Shown: piece after piece, positions 25,336 to 38,526 of the stretch
Numbering within the stretch: position 1 is the stretch's first letter
Layout: each line of letters starts with the position of its first letter
Assembly: GCA_021018815.1 (NCBI GenBank)
Contig: JAITYX010000143.1
Location: forward strand, 186,001-250,000
From: Talinum fruticosum
Lineage: Eukaryota > Streptophyta > Magnoliopsida > Caryophyllales > Talinaceae
DNA length: 64,000 nt
Reading direction: 5' to 3'
Position numbers and translations under genes: made by a program
The notes under the pieces: generated by a model
Databases searched by the model: none
The model's input: the letters and a program-made list of their open reading frames with translations, nothing else
Told to the model about the DNA's origin: nothing

Positions 25336-27085
25336 GACTTTATGTATTCCGTCGCCATATACTCTTTGATGACGATTGATGAATTATGTTTGATTGAACG
25401 TCCTTCGCATCCTTCGGCTAATCTGGAATTTGAATTGCATGAATCGAGATATATAGATTGGGCGTCAAATCGTAATCTTCCGCTTACATTCACGATTGCT
25501 GGTTTAGGTAGTGAGTTTTAGGTTTCTATTCATCAAGTTTGGATATATATGATTCAAATTTGATATTTATTGGTTTAAGTTCTGGTTAGCTTAGGTGTAA
25601 TGAAAATTGAATAAACGTGAGGGGATTTTGATTACTTTGTAAAATGCAGTGATTAGGATGCTCAGGACGGTATGGTGGTCCTCAGTGTAGTACGGGGTGT
25701 ATTTCTTTTTACGTGTTCTTTGGCAAAGTCATCTTATTATGGTCGAAGAGTTTGACATTTCTACGAGGGCAGGGTGGTCCTACTAAGTCACACATTGGAT
25801 TGATCTTTTGATCAAACCATTTGTAAAGGCTATCAAGTGTCATATATGGATATTTTAACGTGTGTTCAAGTGATTTGCTTGTATCAGACTGAAGTGATCA
25901 TGTGTTTGAAATGGATATGTTGGGGCAAAATGTTGAGTTGGTCGATGGTCACATAGGATGAAGGCAAGCCTTTTTCTTGAAGAGCCTGACACCCCCCCAA
26001 AATAGGAAGGAAGAAAGGTTTATGAAAGATGGGATTGAGTGGTAAAATAGGATCAGAAGACAAATGCTATTGTGTCTTGATGGTGTGGTTTTCATTAAAT
26101 CAAGTACAAGAGGATGAAAACGAGGTTATTTATTATCTGTTTTTTTATAACGGGGAAGGCCAAAAGGAAGAGAAGGGGCTTGAAAGGAGAACTAAAAACA
26201 AGTTCCTCTTAATTTCCCACTTGTTTTAAGTGATAATCTAACTAAATGAATAATTTTTCCCCAATTGTGCATGCCTTCCTTTCCAATATGCATGCACCAC
26301 AATACTTGTTACTGAATTTGTGTAAACTTCTGTTTCAGATAGAAATTTCTGTTCCATAATGCACAAAATATTACTATGCAATGGAGATTGGCCAATCTTT
26401 CTGACTTACGTACTTGACCATGAAGTACAATCTAAGTTGCTTTGACATTTACATTAGTGCATCTTCTCACTTGGAATTAACTTTTTGCACTCAATGGGAT
26501 GCAGGATATAGACTGGGATGACAATGAAAACAACAACAATAATCTCAATCACACGCATGGTATGTGAAGGTTTAGATGTATGCATCCTAATCCATGACTA
26601 GTAGAGAGGTTGTTAAATGGAAAATAGTAACGTCCTCTTTTTTAATAGCCGAGGTCTTAATCCTGTTCTGCTGAAATCTGGTAAACCTACTGAGCACCCA
26701 AACTGACACTTGTGTGCTTTTTGTGTGACGTTTAGAAAGCGTTGTGCGTTGTCTGTTTGATTAACGAGGGTTTGTATCACAACAATCTGATGCAAAGTTA
26801 GACAAGCTGTTGAAATATAATGAAACTTCAATATTACATTAATTGTGAATATATAGTTTCATAGGAGATGATCTCTTATTGTTCGATGTCTAGCTTCGAT
26901 CTCAATCACACAGCAACAAGTAACAACAACAACTGCAGTAACACCACCACCAGCAGTAGCCAGTTCGCTCTGTCACACAACATATTTGTCAAATATCCAA
27001 AATCACACCTCATATATAGGGTATAATGAACTTTAAGACATATATAGATTCTTCTTGATTGAGGCACCATTGCTGCTTGTGCTCT
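25336..27085. other. Intergenic, 3' side of LAZY1; possible spliced transcript
   Basis: Exon-like Asn-rich patches (26505-26559, ending at a GTATGTGA donor, and 26892-26990) repeat the motif AATCTCAATCACACNCA. No frame links them. Nothing else recognised. Confidence 0.3.
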
Positions 27086-29886
27086 CTAGAGCTCCAACAC
27101 AAGATCTAAAAGACAAACTTCATCATGTTAGGACATGTTGGAAACTGGTAAAAACACACACTGAAGAATAAGAGGAAATAATTTTAGTTGCCATGATAAT
27201 TATTGAGAGGATATGAAAAGAACATGTTAGAAGAGAGAGGGGCCAGGTTGCTATCATGGATGTGCGAGTACTTACAATCTGCATCAGTTTTGATCCAGCA
27301 CTCCCTGCTCCCATTTGAATCACTATCACCAACTATTATTTGGGCTGGGTTAAGTTGGTTCTTGTTGAGACGTGCTAGGTCCTTTTGAAGGGATCTCCGG
27401 GGCAAAATTGTGATGCTCTCATCTGGGAGTGTATACTCATCCTTGTAGAAGGCCATATTGCAGGGAATCATGTCCTTGACACCATTCTTCTCTGATATAT
27501 CTGACCTTTCTGTGGATGTCACGTACTCTGGATGTACTTTCTTGTGAAATTTATGCAGGATCTACAATATTGGAGGAGGGGACAGGTAAACCTCATCAAA
27601 CTTTATTCATGGCATAGTTAAGGACATGGTTTGTTAGAAACTCAGTGGCCATTTTTAAATTTCTATTTCTTATTTTCTCTCCATTTTGCTCCCTGACAAT
27701 TCATTATGGGTGCACAAGTTTAAACATAAAATTGAGGGAGACAAGAACCAACAATGAGTTGAATCAACAATGATGACATTGACTGAAGCAGGGCTTGGAA
27801 ATCTGGGTGTACATATCTAAAATGCATATGAAAATCTGCAAGGATAGAGGGAAAATCTGCTAGGTTTATGCATTTTACTTAGTTAGGAAGTAGCATACTA
27901 GTAGGAGGAGATATAAATAGATTAATCTGCTTATCTTTTGGGCCTTGTGGTGGTGTTCATTATTTCACATGGCTAGTTCTCATATGGCGTCATAAATATT
28001 TTGTTCTCAAGTGCAGCAAGACATAGTTGCCTAACAATATGACATACTTGACAGTGACCATAATAAATAGATTGATTTCTTCCTTCCTTCCCTTTTCCAC
28101 GAACCTTTATAATATTGCATTTCATGAAGAGGGCAAAGAGAGAATATTGAACTAATGTTGCACATTGATCGTTCTTTATTTTTATCCACAAGTTACACAG
28201 TGTACCTTTGAGACTTGGGGGAGCCTAAAATGTAATGGTCGATAATTTACTGCATAATTGGAACTCATACTTCAAGTTCTGCTATTTCTCAGGCAAGGTA
28301 ATGAAAAGATCGAGTTGTGGCTCTCCTAAAACAGTATGATACCAGACATCGTAGGTTAGTTGGTCTGAAAAATGTGATATTATAAGATTTGAGCAGTCTT
28401 TGTGGATTTTATGATCTGGAAGATGGTATCTACATTCTGGTCGTGGATTTTATAAGTATTTGCAGTTAAGCTTGTGATTTATCCATTTGACTCCATATAT
28501 GAAACTTGGTGAATGAGTATCAATTAACGTACCTTGCTCAGCTTTGTCTCTGTTGAAGCAGATTCTGTTGTGCGAGTTGTTGCTGATGAATTCCTAGAGG
28601 AAGCATGAGTAGCTGAAACGTGAGTAGCTTTCTTCTTCAGTATCTTTTTCATGATATTCATCGAAGCCTTCTCACCTTCCTTATCTTGTCTCTTTTCCCT
28701 CGTCGACATTTGGCCTCGGAGATCTCCTCTGCCTTGTGCTTCTCAAATAGTTCGCCTAGAGATGTCCGGTGCTCCTTTTTCGGCACTATTGACCTTTCTG
28801 GCAATTCAATTGCTGATCCCAATAGATATTCTTGTAGAGGGCAGATCAAATTTCCAGTGCCTGTGCTGTCTGAAATTTCTAGAGACTTCCCACTTAGAGT
28901 GATGGTGCTTGCATGACTAATTCTTCCATTGCTAACATGACTGTTTCTGCTGGAGGAATCTGTCCAACCATCATCTTTAGCTTCAGCTGCAAGCACCCTC
29001 TCCAGCTCATCATTAATGAGCCTCAATTCATTTTCTGTCACTTCAGTCTCTCTTTCTGCTAGCTGATCAAATGACACAGCGAATGTCGGTGTCTCTGGCT
29101 CTGAGATGACCTTTTCTCTTCCAAGCGTTCCTATTGCTAAAAATCCTTCAAAAACTTCCGCATCGGACTCTGTCGATGTTTTTCCTTCAAGATATTCCAA
29201 TCTTGTTGTCTCCAAGTTGGCAAATGATTTTCTTGCTTGGCCATCTCTATGCCCTTGCCTTAAAGTTCCATGGTTTTGTTTTTGGTAGATGTGGTGGTCA
29301 TCAAAAAATTGTTGCCCTGAAATATGAGGGTTTTGAACACATATGAGACTTCATATTCTGATGCTCTACATCTTCCCATTTTTGTTTGAAATGATTTTCA
29401 TTTAGTAAGTCACAGAGGATGTTTCTTGGCTGTCATTGTCTTAGGTATTATTATTAACCCTAAGAAAAACGGTGATTACTAGACTTCTCTTTCCTCAGAT
29501 ACACATCTATCTTTGGTGATAAGGCCTTACCAGACTCAATTTTTTGTTTAACCATCATGTTTTCATTTTTGGCAAACATATGACCTTCTCCTATGGTATA
29601 GGCTGCAAAAATTTCATACACAAAAGTTGGTGTTGCAGCTTTTTTTCTTTCTTTTTTCCCCTCCAAAAAGTGATTTATGCAAAGGTAAAATATGGTAGTA
29701 GAAAATTTGTTAAGGAGCACTAGGACATTACCCAGAGAGAATTCCTTCAGTGTTTCAGTGCTACCTTGCCGAAACTTGCGGTGCATCCAAGTTAGCAACT
29801 GTGCCAAAGAAAGGCTAGAGTCAGATGAGCATTCAAGAAGGAATATCTGTTTTTGTGGCGACAAATGAGATGGAGCTTACCTTCAT
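27086..29886 (-). CDS. LAZY1: LAZY1 gravitropism protein (IGT family), five exons, apparent frameshift in exon 3
   Basis: LAZY1 directs auxin redistribution in shoot gravitropism and sets branch angle. Exons: 29886-29881 (six bases, Met-Lys only, a hallmark of IGT genes), 29798-29732, 29316-28533, 27561-27276, 27105-27086. Seen motifs: LLTWMHRKFRQGSTETLKEF (N terminus), GFLAIGTLG (the IGT motif), ETEVTENELRLINDELERVL, CPLQEYLLGSAIELPE, MNIMKKILKKK, ILHKFHKKVHPEY, and the terminal WIKTDADYLVLEL, whose LVLEL is the conserved EAR-like C-terminal segment. Exon 3 is 784 bp; reading through needs one more base near 28712 (after the codons for AKC). As written, translation stops at 28658 and gives 243 aa, lacking the last third, instead of about 387. 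The same kind of one-base loss recurs in two other genes here, so an assembly error is a serious alternative. Confidence 0.92.
28705..28718 (-). other. Frameshift site in LAZY1 exon 3
   Basis: Family-like sequence runs in one frame to AEEISEAKC and resumes one frame over at TREKRQDKEGEKASMN. The change is what a single missing base would give. No intron of workable length can bridge the two frames. Confidence 0.8.
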
Positions 29887-32800
29887 TTTCTGGTTGTCAA
29901 GTTGATGCTTGATCACTATGCTGTTGCATAAATCACTGGGAGAAGAGTGTGCTTTCGTAATGGATGCAATTGTCTGAATGGTATTAATATAGGATGTTAA
30001 ACTGTTTAGATTATCATCTGAAGCCTTCCAAGACAAAGGCAAGCAGAAAGACACCAAGAAGTGTACAAATTCTGGTTGGTATCATTTGGAATTGGTGAAT
30101 CACTTGGCCATTGGGAGTGGGCTTTGGGGCCCCTCATAGCTGTTGAACTTGTGAGAATAGCAATGGAGATTATAGTATTGATTGGCAATTTTCTGCTGCA
30201 GGTCAAAATGAGTCACCCTCATATTTGAGATCCATGCAGACATGATCACATTCAAGGTCAATTCTTCCAAGTATACAAATGACCTTTTCAAATTCACTAA
30301 GGCATGTTCCTTCAAAGTGATTTTTATTTTTTCATTTATTGTGCTGTAATTACTGTCACTACTGACTACAATCAGAGCTCAGTATCTTTAATGTTAACTA
30401 TATATTATGTGAACACGATTCAGAATAATTTTGGCTGCACTAGTTGCTGGCTCGGTAAAACTTGATTTTCCCTCCTTTTTCTCCATACAGCTAGTTATAA
30501 CTAAGCAATGAGCTTGAAATCATTGAACTTGATCAGCACTGGAGAATAACATACAATCAAAGTGTATCTGGGTCCCGTATGGTTGTACGTGGAATGTGCT
30601 TTCTCTCATTTGTGTCCCCTTTCCTGTCCAACCACCATTCTCTTCCCACCCCAGCTGGGAAAGTAGGAAAAAGATCTAGAGCTGTGTAATTAAATAAAAC
30701 TTATATGTACTGAACTGGCTTTTTGGTCTCGTTGGATGTTTGCCTTTTGTATTCAGGACTGAAAACTAAAATGACTTCTGTGTTCCTTCTATGCTGTGCA
30801 GTCAAATTTGATGAGCTTACTTTTGTGGCCATAATGGCGGTGAATTATGACAGCCAAGTCCCACAAAGAGACACATGCTCCATGGTTCTTTTATCTCCCT
30901 GGTTTTCTCCCAATTTCTTCCTTTCTGTAATTAGTTGAAGCAACACATGTTCAATTTAGTTCTTTGTGCTGTTTTTTATAACCCGAGTGGACGTTAACAA
31001 GCGTTTGTTCCCCACTTTATTTTTCATTTTGTTGATTAGGGTTAGGTTTCAATAGAGGAAATGTTCCAAGCTTATTTTTTTAGCTGAGATTCCATATTCT
31101 AATCAGGAACTTGATAATATGTGGATGATAAAAACCATGAATGTATATAACCCTTAGAGGAATTGTGTGAAGCAGAAACGTTATTAAGGCAAAGCATTTT
31201 AGCCCATTCCTTGTCTTCAGCTTCAGTCTGACTTGCTCCCCATGTAGACAGATGCATCAGGTCTCGATCTATTTTGGTTCTATCTACAGCAAGAAATTGA
31301 GCTATTAACCTGGAAATTCCAATGAATTATATCAGTTGATGCCTGAGGAGTACAAGTACCTTTTCTCTATTTTTGGCCTTTTCAAGCAGAGATAGTTATT
31401 AGTTTGTTTAACACTTACGATTGTTTTGGTGGAATAATAGCAATGAGGAAATAGCACAGGAAACACAAAGTTGCAAGCAGAATTCTGCATTTTGCCTACG
31501 GGTTGCCATTTTTTCAGTATATATTCCATCTTTTGTAGCAAACTATTTTTGGTAGTAACCTTAAGCTGTCAGATATGTCAACGCCTAAGCAATGAACTGG
31601 CCCAGCATATTGGACCTACTATTGTGTCACGTTGCTGCATTTTTTTCACACTTGAACTTTCCAGACCCATACCCATGCCACCATCTGCAGGAAGGGATGT
31701 TGCGGGGCACAATTACTTTTAAGAATCTATATCATGAAAGGTTAACTGGATTTATTTGACAGAAGGCTCTGTTTATGATGGAACTAAATCCAATATGTTG
31801 TCATAATGTGGTTCTGTTGATGATATAAATATCTCATTTGATATCGGAATTTTGCTAGCTTGGTCTAATCAAGGATGCTGAGCAAGCTAATACTCTTCTC
31901 ATGTTGATTAAGTGGGGTCTATTTTATGTTTATCTCTTAAATCTTTGGATAAGTACAGAATGTTACTCTGAAGCTTATGCATGTATATGCTTATATTTAT
32001 GTGCATATGATGCTGTAAATGCTGCCCATCTTGTCCATAAATCTTGAATCATCATTGCTACTCTTCTGATGTTTTGTGGTGTGAAATTGTGTAAAAACTC
32101 TCTAGTTCTGCCGTGATTTTTGCTGCAATATCTTTTCGTCCTCCTTGACCCTTAAATTCTGGTAAAAAGCAGTGACTGCCCCCCCAAAGAAAAAAATCCT
32201 TTTCACTGACTTTTTATTTTCATGTCATTGTTCGCTTTAGGCCTTTTCTTCCCCTCAAACCATTTCATTAGTTATAAGTCAAACAAACCAGTACCCTAGA
32301 ATTGAATTTAAAAATTTAGCAGGGCTCTTCCCTTTTTTTTTTTTTTTTTTGATGAGTATGGGTGTGTGTGTGTTGGGTGGGGGGAGCGGTTGTTCCTATA
32401 TATATATATATATATATATAAGTTTACTCAGGCAATAGGATTTTAGAGAGGCTATTGAAGGGGGAGGGGGAGTGACGGCAGGCTTTTATTTCCGGGCAGT
32501 GGGAGGTGAAACAGAATGTAGAGGAAAGTGTGGTGAAAAAGTAGATCACGTTGCATTATTTTCATGATTATGGTTGATTGAACGTTTGATGCAACATTTG
32601 AGGCTACATTTGAAGCTTACATAATGTTGATTAGCTAATTCTTGGTGACAATCATTGGCTTTTGGCTAATGGTTTTTCTTTCTTGTTCTCTTGTTTTGTC
32701 TATAGTATCTGTAATCTAAAGGATTCTTTATGATCCTCATAGGCAATTAAGACTATCACCAATGAGGGAGAGCTGTATTCTGACGATTTCAGTGCTCAGA

Positions 32801-35346
32801 AGCAATCAAGTACAATAGTATGTCACAGCAGTAAAGCGACCTCTAGAGGCAGATACTGATCAGAGAATAACCCGGCCGACGAGTTCTGGTATTATCCTCA
32901 TTGTCCTCTTCAAATATATTTTTTAATCTTTCGGTGAGATTGACAAAATTATGGGGGCCCTTATTTCTTCGCGTCTTGCTTTTACACTTTTAATGTTAAT
33001 TATTGTTCTTTCCCAAGCTTTTTGGTCACTGGTTCTCGGATGCATTTGAGGGGAGAGATGCTTTTTATATGAGGAAAAGCCTAACCGTATGATCTTATAT
33101 CTAAAATACCCTTATTAGATACTTAACACTCTTACAATGAGTATGAACTCGAGTCTTCATTTTAGACCATAAAGGCACAAATGTTTAAAAAATGTTGAGC
33201 TGCACATTCACGCTATGTTAGAAATTTAATATTTTAGTGACGGTATTGCTATAATTAACACTCAACAGTTGAACTTGTAGCATATGACTCATATGAGATC
33301 TAATTTGGAAATATGACCATCATGGTTTTTGAATTGGCCTTTGCCCACATCACTTGTGGTGTTGTTATACATCTAAAACATGTTTTTGGACGATCATTTT
33401 GCATGATTTAAACTTGTGCATATGCGACCTTGGGGAGTAGAGAAATTACTGTCTTGCATTGAACCTTATGGTGCTTAATGTTTTGTGATTTCCCAATGAT
33501 TCAATCAAAGTTTCGAATTTCTTTTATATTATATCAACCATCGTTTTTTTTTCAAGAGTATCACTGCTACATCTTAACCTTTCCATCCCAGCCCAACTAT
33601 GCAGAACCTGTTGGGGGCATGAACATGGATGGGGGCTGTTTCAAATTTCAGTGTTTTGCTTGGCAAGGTACATGTTAGCCAAAAATGCTACAAGACATGT
33701 CTTGAACTGTAGAAGTAGTGTAGTACAACACCGCTAGTAGAATGTAGAAATTTTCTTCTTTTTTAGAATGTGACAAGTAAACAAAATTCTACCACACACT
33801 TGAGGGAAACGAGTATGGTCATCGATGTGGTATTAAGAATGTCAATAATATCAAAAACAGGGGAAAAAGAAATGTGATACAAGGCTTGTGGTTGTGGTTG
33901 TGGAGAAGTGCAATTGGTGGTGGGTTCATGGGAGGGGGTTGGGCCAATCTGGGTTCTAGACTTCTGTTGCTGCGCTTATTAGCCAGGGTTAGTGCGGACA
34001 AAATTGTTGGTGTTACATCCTTATACCATACATTCATATGCATTCTCATTGTTTCTCCATTTTCATTTTTCCGTCTTAAAATGAAGGACTTCAGTTTCAC
34101 GTGGTCAAGTCATTTTAGCCGGCCCAGCCCTTCGACTTGTTTCTTTTGCTTCAGTTGCAATTTAGGGAATCTATTCCTCCGGTTTTTTTCTTTAATAATT
34201 GAATGCAAATCTATGACTGTTTTTTTAATTTAATAATTGCATGCAAATCTAGAGGGTAACTGAGTTTTCTGACGTAGGATTTAACTGCATAGATTGCTCC
34301 TATGTTTTGATAGATTATTTAATTTACTTCTGTAGACCAACCTTATTTTGTCTACTTGAAACCTCACATTAAAATTCCTTCATTAGAAGTTGAAAATACT
34401 CTATATCGGGCGATTCCCCCCTCCGTATTTTGCTCATTCTCCTTAGACAGTGATATAACTGATCATAGTGAATCCAAGTTTCATACAATGATATCTACTT
34501 TAAAATTTTTCAAAAATTTAATAATAGCAAATTTTTTATGGGTATATGTATTAAAATTTGAAGAAACTTTTAGCAGAAGTAAGAGTTTTTGTTATCTTTG
34601 ACGTGACTCAGATCCTTGCGCATAGGGAATCCAACTTAAGTGTATTATACTGAATGTTATGTTTTTTTTTTTTGCAAAGGAAAGCCTAGGGCATATGATA
34701 TTGAGAGTTTGTATCTCACTTGTCTTATTCTTATCTAAATCTTTTTATTTTAAAGTGTATTATACTGAATTGAGTGTGTTGTTGTTGTTGAATTAAATAT
34801 TGTAGTTCTTTTAGTTGTGTAACTATTATTTTGTGTTGATATTCATTGCTAAAAATTTGTAAATTAAGTTTCTCTTGTTGCTTGGTCCCTTTGGCAAGTA
34901 TGTTGAGAGTTGATTTTCGCAAAAAGATGTCACTTTTGTGCATAAATGTTACTTTGTAACGTCATGTGAGGGTTAGGTCTGACCAGATGACCCTGAGGGT
35001 ATCCATAGGTGCGGTTCGAGGGTCAGGACGAGGTCTGGCTGGTGACAACTTGACAAGGTTGTTTAGAAAATGGAAAGGAAGTAAAGAGGGAGCTGCCTGT
35101 CATAGGTAAGGAAGGTGTAAAGGAGGTCTGTATGTCTTTAATGAGGAGGAGCTGAGGATGCATGGTATCTAATGTCGCTGTTGAAAGGCTTTTGTCACCC
35201 ACAAAGCAAACAAATTGCTAAAGGACATCCTATACCTTCACTTGATATACACATCCCATTGCCTTTCCCCATCTCATATCTTATTTTAGCGGTTAGTAGC
35301 TGGTCGTTCCCTTCTCAGCAAAGCGACGCTGAGCTAATATGCAGAG

Positions 35347-35350
<4 letters not shown>

Positions 35351-35397
<47 letters not shown>
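35351..35397. repeat. (AG)n microsatellite, 47 bp
   Basis: Uninterrupted AG dinucleotides. Confidence 0.97.
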
Positions 35398-35400
<3 letters not shown>

Positions 35401-36962
35401 GCTGCCTCCTCTTGTTACGTTACCGTCCTACCAAATTTGAGGTTATTACTCGCTCACAAGTCATGAGTTACAGGGGATGTTATAGACACTTGTTCATATT
35501 TTATTATTGCCTCTTAACATACATTCTGAATATATGGCTTTGCTGCGATTGAAAACGCACTTGGCTTTTGTAATTTGTTGTGTTTCATTATAGGCGGTTT
35601 TGTTTTGTATACCTTTTACTATGAGTTTAAACTTCTTATTCAGATGATTCCTTGATGTTATATTTGTAGGGCTTTCGAGTATGTTTCTTTTAACGCCTGA
35701 AATATAAATTATTTTGGCAGGTTTAGTAGGTGTTTTTATAACATCTACGCTCTGGGCCTATTCATTTCAAGATAAGTAACATACTGTGGATACATGTAGT
35801 AGTTCTAATGAGTACTAATAAGTGTTGATCGATGTTAATGTGTACTGAATGTTTGGATTTATAACTAGAAAATATAATGAAGGTTTTGATTAGTACTGAT
35901 AAGTGTTGATCGGTGCTAAATGTCAATGATAAGTATGTATAATAGGATAAAAAGAATGGACACTATATATTTGAAGTGGACGTTTTTATGAGAAGATATG
36001 TTAATAAATAATGTAGAACCTATCATGAGCTTGTAATTTGGATGTTTCCTGATAGATTGGATGTGGATGTGGGCTAAAAGGGGTGACTGGATATTTGGTC
36101 ACTATGTTATTAGTCCCCACCTTGCACGATTGTTGTATTCCACCTTGTTATTAGTCCCTCCGCAGCACCTAATTCCCTCCTTTTAGAAAGAAAAAGAATA
36201 ATGCAAATTCATTTGTGAGAGAGAGAGAGAGGAGGATGGATAGGTGGGAAGTGGAAACTGAGTGGAACTTAGAAATAAAGGGAGAGAAATCCACTAACCA
36301 ACGATTGGATTCAACAGACGTAATGGTAATGCAGTGAATTTATTACCATCTTTTTGCGATTATGATGTTGTCATTGACTCAGTCTTTGTCAATTCTTTAA
36401 GCTCTCGTTAGATTTGATTACGTGCAAAATGCAATGCCCAAATATTGCTTTCTTTTGGTGTCATCGTAGTAGTAGTAAAATATCAGTAAGCAACATTTTA
36501 GCATTCACATTATTTGTCCATTTGGCCTAAAAAGTTAGTACTACACTCATAGACATCGTACACTTTCAAATCATATTTCTAGTTAAGCTCTCAGTCACTA
36601 TTTCAAAGTTGAACGGAGCTTTCAATATCATATTCGATTATGAAAAAATGCCTTCACTTCTTTAGTAACATCACTCACCATGATCCACCTAGTTAGACAT
36701 TCGTTGGGGTAGCTCTTTATGCCTCAATGACTCTAGTCAATTAGTACAATAATCTAAATCTTTGATACAAGACTTGTCTTATCAATTTTGTGAATATAGG
36801 TAAAATAAATTTGAGTTTTTTTATACTCGCATAAATGAACCCATGCTTACTTGTTGGATAATCTAAACAGAATAAAAATTTTATTTTTTCTTTTTTGATA
36901 ATACTAATTTAGTAAGAATTCCTTCATAATGGAAGGAATATAAAATTGTTCAAGAACCAAAT

Positions 36963-37223
36963 CAACCAAAAGTTTAAGGCTGATGGTTGAAGACCAGGAA
37001 TAGGTTTATACTCTAACACGCCCTCACGCAAATGTCTTTTGGGCTTGAAACGTGGATGCAACAAAGGCTTCTCCTTACCTTGTGCAATAATCAATATGAG
37101 GGTTCTTTGAAACTCGAACCCGAGACCTCTCGCTAAAAAGACTACGATACCATGTTCAACGACTAACTCAACCAAAAGTTTAAGCTAATGATTGAAGGTT
37201 AAGGACTATGTTTACACTCTAAC
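36963..37223. repeat. Repeat unit bounded by two imperfect 55-bp direct repeats
   Basis: 36963-37018 and 37169-37223 both begin CAACCAAAAGTTTAAG and end in a variant of TTTATACTCTAACA, at about 85% identity by eye. The interior has GAAACTCGAACCCGAGACCT and GATACCATGTT. This reads as a common plant dispersed repeat (its reverse complement contains AACATGGTATC) with terminal direct repeats, perhaps TRIM-like. No TSD found. Confidence 0.5.
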
Positions 37224-37358
37224 AAAAATATATGGTATCATAATGCATGACATTATTAGATAACTAGATTGTTTTTGGAGAAAATAATACTCCTCAAAAG
37301 ATGCAATCCTTACACGATTCTTATATCCAACTTAAGAACCACCACCATAATGAAATTT

Positions 37359-37520
37359 GGTTCACTTTTGATAAAAAATGTGATCCTTACATGATCATGG
37401 TCTTTGGCGACAATATGCCTTGGGGGTATTGTTTCATTATGGTTCACTTTCAATAAAAAATTGTGATCCTTACATGATTATGGTATTGGGCGACAATATG
37501 CCTTGGAGGTATTGTTTAGG
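37359..37520. repeat. Two-copy tandem repeat, period 82 bp
   Basis: Copies 37359-37440 and 37441-37520 both run GGTTCACTTT...GTGATCCTTACATGAT...GGCGACAATATGCCTTGG.GGTATTGTTT, with few differences. Noncoding. Confidence 0.8.
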
Positions 37521-38526
37521 GCTTCTTAATATTACAGTATGAATGAATCAACACAAAGTTTACGAGTAATATCAGAAAAAAAGTGATAAAAAATTATTTA
37601 TTAATGAAACAAATATAATTTTAGGTCCTAATTATTCAAGAGTGGTACAAACATGCTATTGGCGATTCAACAAAAAAAAAAAAAAAAAAAAGCTATTAGT
37701 GTGACAACAACTTTTAGTAATTAAGTTTATAATTTTATATATGTAAATCAAGACATACTTTTCCTAGTATCCATTCATTAAATTTGTAACAATGGTATAA
37801 AATTGAAAAAGTTGATGACTTGAATTTACATGCAACCCAATATTTAAAATAGAATTGAGATCCGTATAAACAAATGATTCCAATCACGCCTCCTACTCGT
37901 AGAGGAATCAAGAGGAAGAAATGGCATGGGAAGTAGCACTTGCCATTTTTTTTATGGTATTTTGGGGCACTCGAGCCAAAAACCAAAGGAGAATATAATA
38001 AAGACCATAGCCAACTAGCCAACTATTGAAAGGTGACTCATTTTGGGGCTTCGTAATTGGGTCACCTCAGGCTCAGCTACCATCTCTGAGTCTGACTCCC
38101 AATCACTCAGCTCCCTCTCTCTCTCTCTCTCTCTCTGATACCTAATTTACAAAATATTAAAAATTTTTGAAAAGACGACCAGGCAGGCAGGCTCCATACA
38201 CGCCAAGGTTTTAAAAACAATTCAAACTTAAGGATGGAAATACACTTTATTTTAAATTTTTATACAAATATTAGCAACAAAAGTAGAATAAAATATTCAA
38301 TTTTCACCATTCAAAATGCATATTTATATTTATACGATGTGCAAAAAAATAGCAGCATTACTAACATACAAGCAAGAACCGACCGACCACTTCCTTTGGT
38401 TTTTCTCCTTTCTTGATAGAAGAAATTAGAAATAGAATGGAGAAAAATCAATTCAATTTTAAAAAAGATTAGGGGGAATCGACAAATTATTTTATTATTA
38501 TATATTCTTGAGTGAATTTATTGGTC

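Larger units (their letters stand above)
29887..38526. other. Gene-poor intergenic region upstream of LAZY1
   Basis: About 8.6 kb with no gene I can support. The right side of LAZY1 (29887-30300) probably holds its leader and promoter. Simple repeats: T-run 32333-32350, (TA)n 32397-32420, (AG)n 35351-35397, A-run 37671-37691, (CT)n 38109-38137. Direct and tandem repeats are listed separately for 36963-37520. All ORFs are short, overlap each other in several frames, and have no recognisable domain. Confidence 0.5.

Noticed and set aside
29460..29864. 134-codon frame continuing LAZY1 exon 2 and containing YTIGEGHMFAKNENMMV
   Set aside because: It reads through the exon 2 donor into intron 2. 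Joining exon 2 to the acceptor at 29316 instead gives family-like sequence (GQQFFDDHHIY onward).
33819..34233. Overlapping 93- and 119-codon frames
   Set aside because: Opposite strands of the same stretch, with no domain, no splice support and ordinary intergenic composition.
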